From: Legionella massiliensis
Lineage (GTDB): Bacteria > Pseudomonadota > Gammaproteobacteria > Legionellales > Legionellaceae
Assembly: GCF_000756815.1 (NCBI RefSeq)
Contig: NZ_CCVW01000004.1
Location: 558,001-622,000, forward strand
Reading direction: 5' to 3'
Length of the DNA stretch: 64,000 nt
In this document: one piece after another, positions 17,651 to 26,772 of the stretch
Position numbering within the stretch: position 1 is the stretch's first letter
Layout of the letters: each line of letters opens with the position of its first letter
Notes under the pieces: model-generated
What the model was told of the DNA's origin: nothing
Database searches by the model: none
What the model saw: only the letters and a program-made list of their open reading frames with translations
Position numbers and translations under genes: made by a program

Positions 17651-18295
17651 ATGCAATTAAAAGATGAAAAAATTCCTACGATTAAGGTTGTATTAATTGG
17701 TGATGCAAAACAAAAACAAGAATTCAGACGTGAATGCATGAAGCAGACCCCCTATGATCTCCAGTCGACAGTTGGTATAGACTTCACTACTGTTCCAGGA
17801 AAATCGGGAAAAGTAAATTTTCAAATTTGGGATACTTCTGGTCTAGAGCGTTTTAAGGCACTGTCTGAGACTTATTATAGAATTGCTGACGTTTTCATTC
17901 TCTTTGATAATGCTAATAGTTATTCTAACCATGCAGAGAGAGTAGAAAAATATAAAATAAATACCTTTGAGTTTAACTCATCTGGTCTAGGGCCGATTGA
18001 GTTTCTAGCTCAACTAGAAGAGTCTTTTATAAACTATAACCGTGAGGCAATGGACTTGGCCGTAAAACAGGCAATTACAATTCAAGAAGGAGTCTTGGAC
18101 AAAAACTCCCCCTTAGCCATATTCCCCAAAGAAATCTCGACGGTCATTGCAGAGAAATTGTTTAATCAATATGCTTTTTTTGCTAGCTCACTACCGCTTG
18201 TTAAGGGGAGTTCGGAACTACAAAAGTCAGTACAAGAGCCAAAAGAGGAATTAAAGAGCAAAGTTAAGGATAACCCTGGTTGTACTTTGTTCTAA
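17651..18295 (+). CDS. Rab-like pseudo-GTPase with C-terminal CaaX motif, candidate effector
   Basis: 214 residues; AGGAG lies 5 nt before the ATG. The first 90 residues follow a Rab GTPase: a beta strand IKVVLIGD, switch I-like STVGIDFTTV (39-48), switch II WDTSGLERFKALSETYYR (60-77), then VFILFDNA. Key nucleotide residues are missing. The P-loop GxxxxGK(S/T) is replaced by GDAKQKQE (17-24) and no NKxD motif follows. The catalytic Gln of DTAGQ is Leu (DTSGL), the change that makes Ras/Rab GTPase-dead. The C-terminal half is helical and not Rab-like. The last four residues are CTLF, a CaaX prenylation motif, suggesting host lipidation and membrane targeting. It stands alone between recJ and dusA. 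It may mimic a GTP-bound Rab to bind host partners. Confidence 0.75.
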   Translation: MQLKDEKIPTIKVVLIGDAKQKQEFRRECMKQTPYDLQSTVGIDFTTVPGKSGKVNFQIWDTSGLERFKALSETYYRIADVFILFDNANSYSNHAERVEKYKINTFEFNSSGLGPIEFLAQLEESFINYNREAMDLAVKQAITIQEGVLDKNSPLAIFPKEISTVIAEKLFNQYAFFASSLPLVKGSSELQKSVQEPKEELKSKVKDNPGCTLF

Positions 18296-18396
18296 CATAG
18301 GTTTGAGCCTGCCTATGTACTGCACTTAAAGCACGATACATAGGTCTATTTTATAAACCAAATGGTACCCCTATTTTGTGACCATCTCCCAGGGGC

Positions 18397-18533
18397 CACT
18401 GCCGTTAAGTTAAGAAAATCCCTACGTCCCCCGCGGCTTGTCCGCGGGATCCAGGAATCTAGCTAAACCGCTGGATCCCGCGGACAAGCCGCGGGACGTA
18501 GGCAATGGTGTAGAGCTTAACTTAATGGCAGTG
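18397..18533. repeat. MITE-like element, family B copy 2, carrying a family D hairpin
   Basis: 137 bp with ends CACTGCCGTTAAGTTAAG and CTTAACTTAATGGCAGTG. The interior is not the usual GTCATTCCCGC hairpin but a CTACGTCCCCCGCGGCTTGT hairpin closed by its complement ending GGGACGTAGG. The flanks CTCCCAGGGGC (18386-18396) and TTCCCAGGGTT (18534-18544) match at 8 of 11 positions, in line with an old 11-bp target duplication. It lies in the gap before dusA. Confidence 0.8.
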
Positions 18534-18569
18534 TTCCCAGGGTTAAACAGCAACAATTCGATATTTTTT

Positions 18570-18597
18570 TTGTGCAATTATAAATTTCAGCTATAAT
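18570..18597 (+). promoter_or_regulatory. Sigma-70 type promoter for dusA
   Basis: A -35-like TTGTGC (18570-18575), a 16-bp spacer and a perfect -10 TATAAT (18592-18597). Transcription would begin near 18604, leaving a leader of about 20 nt before the GTG start of dusA. Confidence 0.55.
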
Positions 18598-18624
18598 CGC
18601 GCCTTTCTGAGTTTTGTATTTACC

Positions 18625-19623
18625 GTGAAACCAAGTAAGAGTTTATTTCAGTCCAACTTAATTTCCCCGCTTGCTATAGCCCCAATGATTGATTGGACCT
18701 ATAGCCATTTCCGCGTGCTTATGCGTCTTATAGCCCCTAATGCACTTTTATATACAGAAATGCAAACTGTTGGTGCAATTAGCCATAAACCGCAACGCGC
18801 ACTTGGTTTTGCTCCGATGGAGTATCCCTTAGCACTCCAATTAGGTGGTGCAGAGCTAGAGGGCTTGGTTCGCTGCGCCAAGATTGCTGAAGAAAAAGGC
18901 TTTGCCGAAGTCAATTTGAACCTAGGCTGCCCAAGTGACAAGGTCCAGGCAGGCCGCTTTGGTGCTTGTTTAATGGCTGAACCAGCCCATGTTGCCAATT
19001 GCATAAAGGCCTTGAAGGCCGCAGTTTCTATACCTGTAACCGCAAAAACTCGTATTGGTATAGATGCAGAAGATAGTTATGAGTTTTTTTCAGCCTTTGC
19101 CCAGCAAATAATTGCTGCGGGCTGCGATAAGCTTATTGTTCATGCCCGTAAAGCTTGGTTGCATGGTTTAAATCCAAAGCAAAATAGAACAATCCCGCCT
19201 CTGCATTATGATTATGTCTATAGAATTAAAAAAGAGTATCCGGAATTACCTATTACTATCAATGGCAATATAACGACAATTGACGAAATAAAAGAACATA
19301 TGTCTCAAGTTGATGGTGTGATGCTAGGGCGTTTAGCCTGTCAAAATCCTTATGCTTTGGCTGCCATTCACCATTATTTTTACCCGCATGTTGCAATTCC
19401 TTCACGACAGGCAGTCTTAGATGATTACTGCGCTTATGCTCATCAGCAGTTTAAACAAGGTGTTGCGCTCAGTTTGTTGTTGAAACCCATTTTTAATATG
19501 GCTCATGGCTTGCCTGGAGCTAAAAGTTGGAAAGAGCAACTTATGCAAATCCAGCAGTCTAAGAGTATTGCGGGATTGGAGTTAAGTATTGAGCAGTTGG
19601 TGGAAAGGGAGTTGAGTTATTAG
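18625..19623 (+). CDS. dusA: tRNA-dihydrouridine(20/20a) synthase DusA
   Basis: 332 residues. FMN-dependent TIM barrel with SPLAIAPMIDWTYSHFR at the N-terminus, the Dus signature LNLGCPSDKVQAGRFGACLM (catalytic Cys in the GRFGAC segment), and HARKAWLHGLNPKQNR, which marks the DusA subgroup. It reduces U20 and U20a in the D-loop of tRNA. The start is GTG, the only start consistent with the family N-terminus and with the TATAAT promoter 27 nt upstream. Monocistronic in appearance. Confidence 0.92.
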   Translation: MKPSKSLFQSNLISPLAIAPMIDWTYSHFRVLMRLIAPNALLYTEMQTVGAISHKPQRALGFAPMEYPLALQLGGAELEGLVRCAKIAEEKGFAEVNLNLGCPSDKVQAGRFGACLMAEPAHVANCIKALKAAVSIPVTAKTRIGIDAEDSYEFFSAFAQQIIAAGCDKLIVHARKAWLHGLNPKQNRTIPPLHYDYVYRIKKEYPELPITINGNITTIDEIKEHMSQVDGVMLGRLACQNPYALAAIHHYFYPHVAIPSRQAVLDDYCAYAHQQFKQGVALSLLLKPIFNMAHGLPGAKSWKEQLMQIQQSKSIAGLELSIEQLVERELSY

Positions 19624-19757
19624 GGTTGGAGAAACCCCTCATCCGCCCCCACAAAGAAAAATAACAGGCCATGTATGGTTTACGTGGCATTTTCATCAAA
19701 ATTCTAGTAAATTAAGCGGCTTTGAAGCTGAAATTCTCAAGAGGATTATCAAGGGCT

Positions 19758-22454
19758 ATGCTGAATACGTTAATGAAAAAAATGTTTGGTAGTCGCAATG
19801 AACGTACACTGCGACGCATGGAAAAAACAGTAATGGCCATTAATGCTTTTGAGCCGCAAATGCAGGCGCTGAGCGATGAGGAGCTTGCTGCTAAAACTGG
19901 ACAGTTCAAGGCAAGATTTGCAGATGGTGAAACTTTAGATGAAATGCTTGCAGAAGCCTTTGCTGTTGTTCGAGAAGTTTCTGTCCGTACTTTGGGACTT
20001 AGACATTTTGATGTCCAATTAATAGGCGGTATGGTTTTGCATGAAGGCAATATTGCTGAAATGCGTACTGGAGAAGGTAAAACCCTGGTTGCTACTCTGC
20101 CTGCTTATCTAAATACTATTTCTGGTCTCGGTGTTCATGTTGTTACCGTTAACGATTACCTTGCCAAACGTGATAGCCACTGGATGCAGCCCATTTTTGA
20201 ATTTTTGGGCTTGACCGTTGGCGTTATTTTCCCTGATATGCCACATGGCGATAAGCAGGCAGCTTATAGAGCAGATATTGTTTACGGTACAAATAACGAA
20301 TTTGGTTTCGACTATCTGCGCGACAATATGGCTTTTAGTATTGAAGACAAGGTTCAGCGTCATTTAAATTTTGCTATCGTTGACGAGGTCGATTCTATTT
20401 TAATTGATGAAGCCAGGACACCTTTGATTATTTCTGGTGCAGCTGAAGGAAGCTCCGATCTCTATGTCCAAGTCAATAAACTAATTCCCCATCTCATCAA
20501 GCAAGAAGAAGAGGGTGATCAAGGGGATTACACTATTGATGAGAAGCAAAAGCAGGCTCATCTGACTGAGCTTGGCCATCAACATATCGAAGAGCTTTTA
20601 ATCAAAGAAAACTTAATTGATCCAGGTGAAAGTCTGTATCACGCCTCTAACATCATGCTAATGCATCATGTTACTGCGGCGCTTAAAGCTCATGCGATGT
20701 TCCATCGTGATATTGATTATATTGTTAAAGACAATCAGGTAGTGATCGTTGATGAGCATACTGGACGTACAATGTCTGGCAGACGCTGGTCTGAGGGCTT
20801 GCATCAAGCTATTGAAGCGAAAGAAGGGGTTGCTATTCAACAAGAAAACCAGACCCTTGCTTCAATTACCTTCCAGAATTATTTCAGAATTTACAACAAA
20901 CTCTCAGGAATGACGGGTACTGCTGATACTGAAGCCTATGAATTTCAGCAAATCTATAACCTTGAAGTGGTTGTTATTCCAACCAACAAGTCAATGCGCC
21001 GTAAAGATCAGGCTGATCTGGTCTATTTAACGCAAGAAGATAAGTATCAAGCCATTATTGAAGACATAAAACAATGTGTTGCTAGTAAGCAGCCAGTATT
21101 GGTAGGTACGGCATCTATTGAGGCGTCTGAATTAGTAAGCCACTTACTGAAGAAAGCTGGTCTAAAGCATCAAGTTTTAAATGCTAAATTCCACGAGAAG
21201 GAAGCGCAGATTATCGCTGAGGCTGGACGACCAGGCGTTGTAACTATTGCAACAAATATGGCAGGTCGTGGTACAGATATCGTTTTAGGCGGAAGCTTAT
21301 CCGCTGAATTAGCTGCTTTGCCTGAAGGCACTAGCGAGGCAGAGCGTGAAGCAGTTAAGAAGGATTGGCAGCTTCGTCATGATGCTGTGCTTGCTGCTGG
21401 TGGCTTGAGAATTATTGGTTCAGAGCGACATGAATCTCGCCGTATTGATAACCAGTTGCGCGGTCGTGCTGGCCGTCAGGGTGATGATGGTTCTAGCCGT
21501 TTCTACCTATCTTTAGATGATAATCTAATGCGAATTTTTGCATCAGAAAAGGTAGCAACAATGATGCGCCGTCTAGGCATGAAACCTGGTGAGCCCATTG
21601 AACATCCCCTGGTGACAAGGGCAATTGAAAATGCTCAAAGGAAACTGGAAGGTCATCATTTTGATGTACGTAAGCAATTGCTTGAATATGATAATGTTGC
21701 CAACGAACAGCGAAAAGTAATCTATTCCCAACGCGCTGCAATCATGGCTATGGCTGATCCAAAGGAAGTCATCGATGGAATGCGTGAAGAGGTCATTTAT
21801 GAATTAGTCGATAGCTTCATTCCGCCACAAAGTTTAGAAGATCAATGGGATCTGGCTGGCTTATCTCAGACCATGTCTGAGGATTTCCAAGTTAAAGCGG
21901 ATGTTGTGCAGTGGGTTGATGATGATCATAGTATTCAACCTGAGCAAATTAGAGACAAGATCTTTGACATGAGCTTGGCACGCTATCGGGAAAAAGAAAG
22001 CGTAGCTGGTAGAGAAGTACTTTGTCAGTTTGAAAAATCAGTGATCTTACAAACTATGGATAACCATTGGCGCGAACATTTAGCCTCAATGGACTATTTG
22101 CGTCAGGGCATCCATTTACGTGGCTATGCACAAAAAGATCCAAAGCAGGAATACAAGCGAGAAGCCTTTTCCTTATTTAAATCGATGCTCGATCAGCTCA
22201 AATATGATGTGATTCGCATCATCACTGCAGTTCAGGTACAAACTGAGGCGGATGCAAATGCAGTAGAAGAGCAACGACGAGCAGAGCAAGTCATGAAGAT
22301 GCAATATCTTCATGAAGAGGAACAGCTTACCGAGGAAAATAATGCGCCTGCAGATATCACTTTTAGACGAGCAGAGCGAAAAATTGGCCGCAATGATCCC
22401 TGTCCTTGTGGTTCTGGTAAGAAATTCAAAAACTGCCATGGCTCTTTGGCATGA
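19758..22454 (+). CDS. secA: Protein translocase ATPase SecA
   Basis: 898 residues from the ATG that gives [20 protein letters not shown], the conserved SecA N-terminus; a longer in-frame TTG start at 19722 is not supported by the family. Walker A is MRTGEGKT (near residue 104), Walker B-like [16 protein letters not shown], then [19 protein letters not shown] and the IRA2/[16 protein letters not shown] helix. The C-terminal zinc knuckle is [16 protein letters not shown], which binds SecB. It drives preprotein export through SecYEG at the inner membrane. The stop overlaps the mutT start (ATGA), so the two are translationally coupled. Confidence 0.97.
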   Translation: MLNTLMKKMFGSRNERTLRRMEKTVMAINAFEPQMQALSDEELAAKTGQFKARFADGETLDEMLAEAFAVVREVSVRTLGLRHFDVQLIGGMVLHEGNIAEMRTGEGKTLVATLPAYLNTISGLGVHVVTVNDYLAKRDSHWMQPIFEFLGLTVGVIFPDMPHGDKQAAYRADIVYGTNNEFGFDYLRDNMAFSIEDKVQRHLNFAIVDEVDSILIDEARTPLIISGAAEGSSDLYVQVNKLIPHLIKQEEEGDQGDYTIDEKQKQAHLTELGHQHIEELLIKENLIDPGESLYHASNIMLMHHVTAALKAHAMFHRDIDYIVKDNQVVIVDEHTGRTMSGRRWSEGLHQAIEAKEGVAIQQENQTLASITFQNYFRIYNKLSGMTGTADTEAYEFQQIYNLEVVVIPTNKSMRRKDQADLVYLTQEDKYQAIIEDIKQCVASKQPVLVGTASIEASELVSHLLKKAGLKHQVLNAKFHEKEAQIIAEAGRPGVVTIATNMAGRGTDIVLGGSLSAELAALPEGTSEAEREAVKKDWQLRHDAVLAAGGLRIIGSERHESRRIDNQLRGRAGRQGDDGSSRFYLSLDDNLMRIFASEKVATMMRRLGMKPGEPIEHPLVTRAIENAQRKLEGHHFDVRKQLLEYDNVANEQRKVIYSQRAAIMAMADPKEVIDGMREEVIYELVDSFIPPQSLEDQWDLAGLSQTMSEDFQVKADVVQWVDDDHSIQPEQIRDKIFDMSLARYREKESVAGREVLCQFEKSVILQTMDNHWREHLASMDYLRQGIHLRGYAQKDPKQEYKREAFSLFKSMLDQLKYDVIRIITAVQVQTEADANAVEEQRRAEQVMKMQYLHEEEQLTEENNAPADITFRRAERKIGRNDPCPCGSGKKFKNCHGSLA

Positions 22455-22840
22455 AGGTAGCCGTTGCTGTTATTTTTGACGATAGCCAGCGAGTATTAAT
22501 TACTCGCAGGCCTGAACATGCCTCTCATGGCGGTATGTGGGAATTTCCTGGCGGTAAACTAGAAGAAGGAGAGCTTCCAGCGGCAGCCTTAATCAGGGAA
22601 ATTAAAGAAGAGGTTGGTCTCGATATCCTTGATTATTGCTTTTTAACTACTATTTTCCATGACTATGTTACTAAGACAGTTGATTTATTGATCTTTAGAG
22701 TAGATAGGTTTCAGGGGGAAGCTTACTGCCGCGAATCTCAGAGTGATCTTCGCTGGATCCCTGTTGATGAATTAAATAGCTATGAATTTCCAGAGGCAAA
22801 TAAACAGGTTATTGCACTAATTCAAAAACAAATTGCTTAA
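22451..22840 (+). CDS. mutT: 8-oxo-dGTP diphosphatase MutT
   Basis: 129 residues. The Nudix box is complete: [20 protein letters not shown] followed by EVGL. The opening ([19 protein letters not shown]) and WEFPGGK match MutT. It hydrolyses 8-oxo-dGTP to prevent A:T to C:G mutations. It shares the ATGA overlap with secA, an order common in gammaproteobacteria. Confidence 0.92.
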   Translation: MKVAVAVIFDDSQRVLITRRPEHASHGGMWEFPGGKLEEGELPAAALIREIKEEVGLDILDYCFLTTIFHDYVTKTVDLLIFRVDRFQGEAYCRESQSDLRWIPVDELNSYEFPEANKQVIALIQKQIA

Positions 22841-22858
22841 AACCTAAGAGATTCGATC

Positions 22859-23434
22859 GTGCCCCTAACAAATAAAATACAAAAGCTAACAAAAATCTGT
22901 GAACAACATAGACAGGATTTAATTGCTTCATTGCAAGGTAATTTGTTTAAGATGCCGAAGGATGTAGTTAATGATTATGTTATTCATGATACCTTGAATT
23001 TGGAAAAACTATTTAAAACCGCCAATACAGGAGTTTCTCTTTATTGGTCTTCTGCGGCAAATCAAGAGAAATATCGCTGGGAAAAGCACTCTTCTGAAAG
23101 TCATCCCAAGCTTCATTTGATAATAAAAAAGCTGAATTTAATCGATAGAATGCTGGTCCACCTAAATTCAGAACATCCTGAGCTAGAAATAGGCCAATTT
23201 AAAGAGTTACTAACAGTAGATAATAAGGCACTTTTAAAGAAGCGTTACGAAAAAAAATCCCTATTAAAGAATCCTTTTGAATCCTCAGAGGGGGAACATT
23301 TTCTAAAAACGATTAGTGATCTTCTCGCTAAAACAGAGAAATATTCTGGGGTTTTTTGGCAACCTGGTGAGAAGGAATTCAAAGCTCAATCGGATAGTAG
23401 TTACTATATTGGATTAGGGCGAAAGAGCGAGTAG
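22859..23434 (+). CDS. Unknown soluble protein downstream of mutT
   Basis: 191 residues. The start is GTG at 22859, 18 nt after the mutT stop, with AAGAG just upstream; no ATG fits better. The protein is hydrophilic and largely helical, Lys-rich (KKRYEKKSLLK), with no signal peptide, membrane segment or recognised domain. It ends YYIGLGRKSE. No homologue comes to mind; it could be an effector or a lineage-specific cytosolic protein. It is probably transcribed with secA-mutT. Confidence 0.55.
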   Translation: MPLTNKIQKLTKICEQHRQDLIASLQGNLFKMPKDVVNDYVIHDTLNLEKLFKTANTGVSLYWSSAANQEKYRWEKHSSESHPKLHLIIKKLNLIDRMLVHLNSEHPELEIGQFKELLTVDNKALLKKRYEKKSLLKNPFESSEGEHFLKTISDLLAKTEKYSGVFWQPGEKEFKAQSDSSYYIGLGRKSE

Positions 23435-23541
23435 TAGTTTGTGCCTGGTTAGAACCCACATCCGCCCTACAGGTACTTTCTCTTTGAAAGGGCTTACTAG
23501 ATGTCAAGCTAAGGATTATTGTTCATTATAAGCACCACTTA

Positions 23542-23630
23542 CCTACGTGCCGCGGGTCCGCGGCATCCAGCTCTATGCTAATTCGTCACTCTGAACTCCT
23601 GGATACCGCGGACAAGCCGCGGTACGTAGG
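23542..23630. repeat. Family D inverted repeat, solo copy
   Basis: CCTACGTGCCGCGGGTCCGC on the left is matched by GGACAAGCCGCGGTACGTAGG on the right around an AT-rich loop. The same hairpin forms the interior of the element at 18397-18533, but here it stands without the CACTGCC ends. It lies between convergent genes and may terminate both. Confidence 0.75.
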
Positions 23631-23683
23631 CATCGAAAACTTAGCTTGACTCCTATGCCCTGAGAAGTTCTAATTCGAAGTTA

Positions 23684-24781
23684 CTAAGAGAATTGCTTAC
23701 TTTCAGGCAGAATCACAAAATCTCCAAGTATACCTGCATCTGGATCTGCAGCCTCTGAATTAGTATCCTCAGCGATCGTAGTTAAGGAAGCAGGCTGTGC
23801 AGCAACTCCTCTGCTTGGCCACATGCTATAGAATGTACTAGAAAGACTGTATCCCTGAGTAGCTGAAGGCTGTGCGCTAGAAGGGTGAACTGGTGCTACC
23901 TCGGGTGCGGCTTCGGGTTCTTGTGAATCCCCAGTGCAGTCCTCTTCAAGCTTATCAGACACTAAATCAGTCTCTTCAGCTATCGTAGGTAAAGAGAAGG
24001 CTTGTGTAGCCCTTCTGTTTTGCAACCAGCTATAGACTGCACGAGAGCCATCACCAATACGGTATCCTCGAGTTACAGGCTGCTCGGAAACAGTTGTGAC
24101 TGCGGGCTCTTGAAAATAATTTATAATCATTCCTGGTATATCACTTAATTCAAAAGGTTTTACATCCAGCTTAGCTGTCTTGGTATTCGCATCGATTAGC
24201 TGAGCTTGTACTACCTCTAAAAGCTTCGTGAGATCTAAAACCTTTTCTTCAGACAATTTCGCTTCATCATTATCAAGCAATTTAGCATTATAAGAGATTG
24301 CCGCAGCAATCAGCATTGCATAGCGTGGTCCACGTTGAACAGGCTGAATTAAAAATCCCTGTAAGTCTAAGCGGTTAGTGTTATTGCGGGAGGTATATTT
24401 ATCAATCTCTTGGAAGAGCTCTTTATTTGCCCCTGCCAATTGAGCATATTCTGTATAGAGATTGGTACAGGTCGGGTAAAGCTGGAAGAATAGTTTTAAT
24501 AATCCTGTCCTTTGCTCTTTTAGCTTATTACGGGTTGATGGATCATCCTTAATGCTCATTGCATCAATAACGTTTGCCAAAAGCTTATCAGATATGTCCT
24601 GAAGCTGTTCAACAATGGTTCTAAATTGAAGTAAAACACCAATATCTTTAACTAATTCATCTTTAGATAAGATATCAGATAAAAACGCTAAAGAAGTATT
24701 AAAGGTTCTCTCAGTTTCAATCATTTCCTGAATAACTTTGTGTTCCGTTAATGTTGCTCTTATTTCGGTTACAGATTCCAT
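23684..24781 (-). CDS. RhoGEF (DH) domain protein, candidate Dot/Icm effector
   Basis: 365 residues from the ATG at 24781; an upstream in-frame TTG (24826) falls inside a probable promoter. Residues about 12-200 form a Dbl-homology domain. CR1 is HKVIQEMIETERTFNTSLAF, the central helices follow, and CR3 is LDLQGFLIQPVQRGPRYAML (138-157), the strongest DH signature. DH domains activate Rho-family GTPases by nucleotide exchange; no PH domain follows. The C-terminal part carries two related 45-residue segments (around 238-275 and 310-345), each with GY, Tyr/Ser-rich and SLxTIAE(E/D)T motifs. No signal peptide. Rho GTPases are absent from bacteria, so the target should be in the host cell. A PmrA-like box lies upstream. 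Confidence 0.85.
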   Translation of the reverse strand: MESVTEIRATLTEHKVIQEMIETERTFNTSLAFLSDILSKDELVKDIGVLLQFRTIVEQLQDISDKLLANVIDAMSIKDDPSTRNKLKEQRTGLLKLFFQLYPTCTNLYTEYAQLAGANKELFQEIDKYTSRNNTNRLDLQGFLIQPVQRGPRYAMLIAAAISYNAKLLDNDEAKLSEEKVLDLTKLLEVVQAQLIDANTKTAKLDVKPFELSDIPGMIINYFQEPAVTTVSEQPVTRGYRIGDGSRAVYSWLQNRRATQAFSLPTIAEETDLVSDKLEEDCTGDSQEPEAAPEVAPVHPSSAQPSATQGYSLSSTFYSMWPSRGVAAQPASLTTIAEDTNSEAADPDAGILGDFVILPESKQFS

Positions 24782-24811
24782 AATAAACTCAATATAGTGA
24801 TAGAAGGAGCA

Positions 24812-24845
24812 AATTCTACTCAGCAAATATTAAGGGAACCTTAAG
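24812..24845 (-). promoter_or_regulatory. PmrA-like box and -10 element of the RhoGEF gene
   Basis: Read on the minus strand, CTTAAGGTTCCCTTAATATT (plus 24826-24845) is a tandem of cTTAAxxTT halves 11 bp apart, the layout described for the Legionella PmrA response-regulator box. Seven bases further is TAGAAT (24812-24817), a good -10. PmrA activates many Dot/Icm effector genes in Legionella. The match is by eye; binding is inferred. Confidence 0.55.
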
Positions 24846-24970
24846 GAGCCTAAGCTAACTTAGCGTAATTTTTTGTACGGGACAACAGTGTGTAATTCCA
24901 GAAAAAACTCGAATTAACGCGGCGTGACTGTGGGAGCTGGCGCTGGTGAAAACTGTATAGACCCCGGGGC

Positions 24971-25105
24971 CACTACTTTTAAGTTAAGAGTATTTGTCAT
25001 TCCCGCGCAGGCGGGAAACCATCTCTACATTGGCACTGTGCTTAGCTAGAAATAGTTTCCCACCTACGCGGGAATGACAAAACCTTCTTTAACTTAATGG
25101 CAGTG
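24971..25105. repeat. MITE-like element, family B copy 3
   Basis: 135 bp. The ends are CACTACTTTTAAGTTAAGAG and its imperfect complement ending TTAATGGCAGTG. The interior GTCATTCCCGC...GCGGGAAACC is followed by CATCTCTACATTGGCACTGT and the complementary GTTTCCCACCTACGCGGGAA. The interior is nearly the same as at 30170-30304. No target duplication is recognisable. The rest of the gap, 25106-25220, shows no gene. Confidence 0.82.
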
Positions 25106-25220
25106 AGATTTGGCTGGACTGGATTTGCAGTCAATAGTTTTTATGACAGCGCGATGAATTTTCGGATCTAGACCAGCAGCAAAAAATAATTGCAAAATCA
25201 TTAAATTTCATAATTACCCT

Positions 25221-25697
25221 TTAAGAAAAATACTCAGGCAATAGAAGGTTAATAGGCTTTGGACAATATAACGTTGGTAACCAATCAATAAACAATGTAA
25301 CGTCCTCATATTTTCCCGGAGGAATAATTTCATCCTTAAAACTTAAAGAGAACTTGCATGAACTATCTATAATAGCTCCCGGATTTGAAAGATCAACTGG
25401 AATAGCATGCGAGATGCCATCAGAATTAGATTTCATTTTGGTATAGGCTAATGCGATTTCAGGCGGTTCATTTAAAAAATCCTGATTGTTGTTTGCCCAG
25501 ATAGGAATTACTTTTTTTACATCAATAAACCCACTAACTTTTATGGGACGAGATGTAGAGTACAAAACCTTTCTATCCATTTTTACCAATTGTAGAAAAA
25601 ATTGATTATCCTCAGATGTGATATAAGCTTCATTTGCCCATAACATGCAAAGCAAATGTAAGCTTTCTTCTTTTGAAACAACTTTGTTTTCTGACAT
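25221..25697 (-). CDS. Unknown protein, paralogue of the upstream gene
   Basis: 158 residues. It shares a pattern with its upstream neighbour. This copy reads LHLLCMLWANEAY, LYSTSRPIKVSGFIDVKK, PIWANNNQDF, PPEIALAYT and FIDWLPTLYCPKPINLLLP. The shared core is hydrophobic-T(A/S)RP, a Phe, Trp and Asn-Asn segment, PxIAL, and a closing I-D-W...P. I know no function; soluble, no signal peptide. The start ATG lies 3 nt past the upstream stop, with AGGAAGTAGGAT as RBS, so the pair forms an operon. Confidence 0.7.
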   Translation of the reverse strand: MSENKVVSKEESLHLLCMLWANEAYITSEDNQFFLQLVKMDRKVLYSTSRPIKVSGFIDVKKVIPIWANNNQDFLNEPPEIALAYTKMKSNSDGISHAIPVDLSNPGAIIDSSCKFSLSFKDEIIPPGKYEDVTLFIDWLPTLYCPKPINLLLPEYFS

Positions 25698-25700
25698 ATC

Positions 25701-26195
25701 CTACTTCCTTATGCCGAAATCATTAATTAATGAGGGCAGTTGTATCTTAATAGTAGGCACGCAAGGCATCGATGCAGGCCAGTCTATCATGAGTGTTATG
25801 TTATGATGGATATCTGATAAAGAGCTCTGAGAGGGTAGTACGACGTCAAATTCCCAATTATTTTTTTCATTCAGAGAAGGATTTTTTAAGGTAATCTCTT
25901 GTGCTTCAGCTATTCCACCGCTAGTTACATTCATATCTGAATCAATCAATGCAATACGTGGCTGGTGCTCTAAATAAATCGTATTATTAGCTTGCCAGTT
26001 AGTAAGAAATTTATTAGCAGACATAAAAGCGCGAGTTCGACCTGGCCGTGCAGTCATAAACAGTAATTTTTCATCAATATTGTTTAAAATCATGCTATCT
26101 TGGCCATTTTCTTTTTTAAAAACTGCTTGTTTCGCAGAAAGCATAAAAAGGAAATGATATTTTTTCTGATCTTCACCCTGATAAACTTGTTCCAT
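25701..26195 (-). CDS. Unknown protein, first of a tandem paralogous pair
   Basis: 164 residues. Matches its downstream neighbour through YHFLFMLSAKQAVF, LLFMTARPGRTRAFMSANKF, NWQANN, QPRIALIDS and LMIDWPASMPCVPTIKIQLP. Identity is low (about a quarter by eye), so the duplication is old. The TARP-x(8)-F-x(5)-W-x-NN pattern recalls a family of uncharacterised proteins in Legionella and some aquatic bacteria, but I cannot name it. No signal peptide, membrane segment or catalytic motif is visible. Confidence 0.7.
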   Translation of the reverse strand: MEQVYQGEDQKKYHFLFMLSAKQAVFKKENGQDSMILNNIDEKLLFMTARPGRTRAFMSANKFLTNWQANNTIYLEHQPRIALIDSDMNVTSGGIAEAQEITLKNPSLNEKNNWEFDVVLPSQSSLSDIHHNITLMIDWPASMPCVPTIKIQLPSLINDFGIRK

Positions 26196-26239
26196 TTTTT
26201 TAATCCGTTGCGAATACCCCTATTATCATTTCATTTTAT

Positions 26240-26626
26240 CTGGGGTTTTACAGCATATCCAGCAGCAGGCAACAATAAATATCAGTTACGAAGGCAGAAT
26301 ATGAATTGCATCAACATCATTTTATTGCTCTAAAAAACGGCGTTACTGAGAAAGAAATACAAGCGATTATTCATGAAGTTCCAGTCACCTCACTAGATGA
26401 AGAAGGAAATCTTATTTGCCAAGCTGTTGACGAGCTTCAGAAGAAATTTTCATTATCTGATGAAACTTTTGAAGAATTAAATAAGCGATTAAATACAAAA
26501 GACATTGTGTCTTTCGGGGTTACGGTAGCAATGTATTTTGCGGTAGCTATTTTAGCTAATTTTTGTCGCTTACAAATTGAGCCTACTAATCCTCTTAAAG
26601 ATTTCAAAGGTTTTAAAGAAGATTAA
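26240..26626 (+). pseudogene. Carboxymuconolactone decarboxylase-family remnant, N-terminus lost
   Basis: The frame 26276-26626 reads VTKAEYELHQHHFIALKNGV, then KEIQAIIHEV, a LICQAVDELQKKF helix and FGVTVAMYFAVAILANFCRL. This is the second half of an AhpD/CMD-like domain (YEWxxH, GVxxxEI). The domain should have about 60-80 more residues in front, but an in-frame TAA lies just upstream of this frame, and the codon available as start is TTG in mid-helix. The upstream bases look like a frameshifted continuation (LQHIQQQATIN). It is therefore most likely a truncated, non-functional gene. Confidence 0.6.
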
Positions 26627-26772
26627 AGCAAGAGAGGCAATGAGTTTGATGCGCAATACTCATCAGTTTATTGGTGCAGAGGTCTCGATTTTATAATTAA
26701 GTGGCTGGCCAAGGGAAAGAGTTATCAACCCAGATTGCCCTTTCCCGATTATCGATATCGAATCCATACTTA

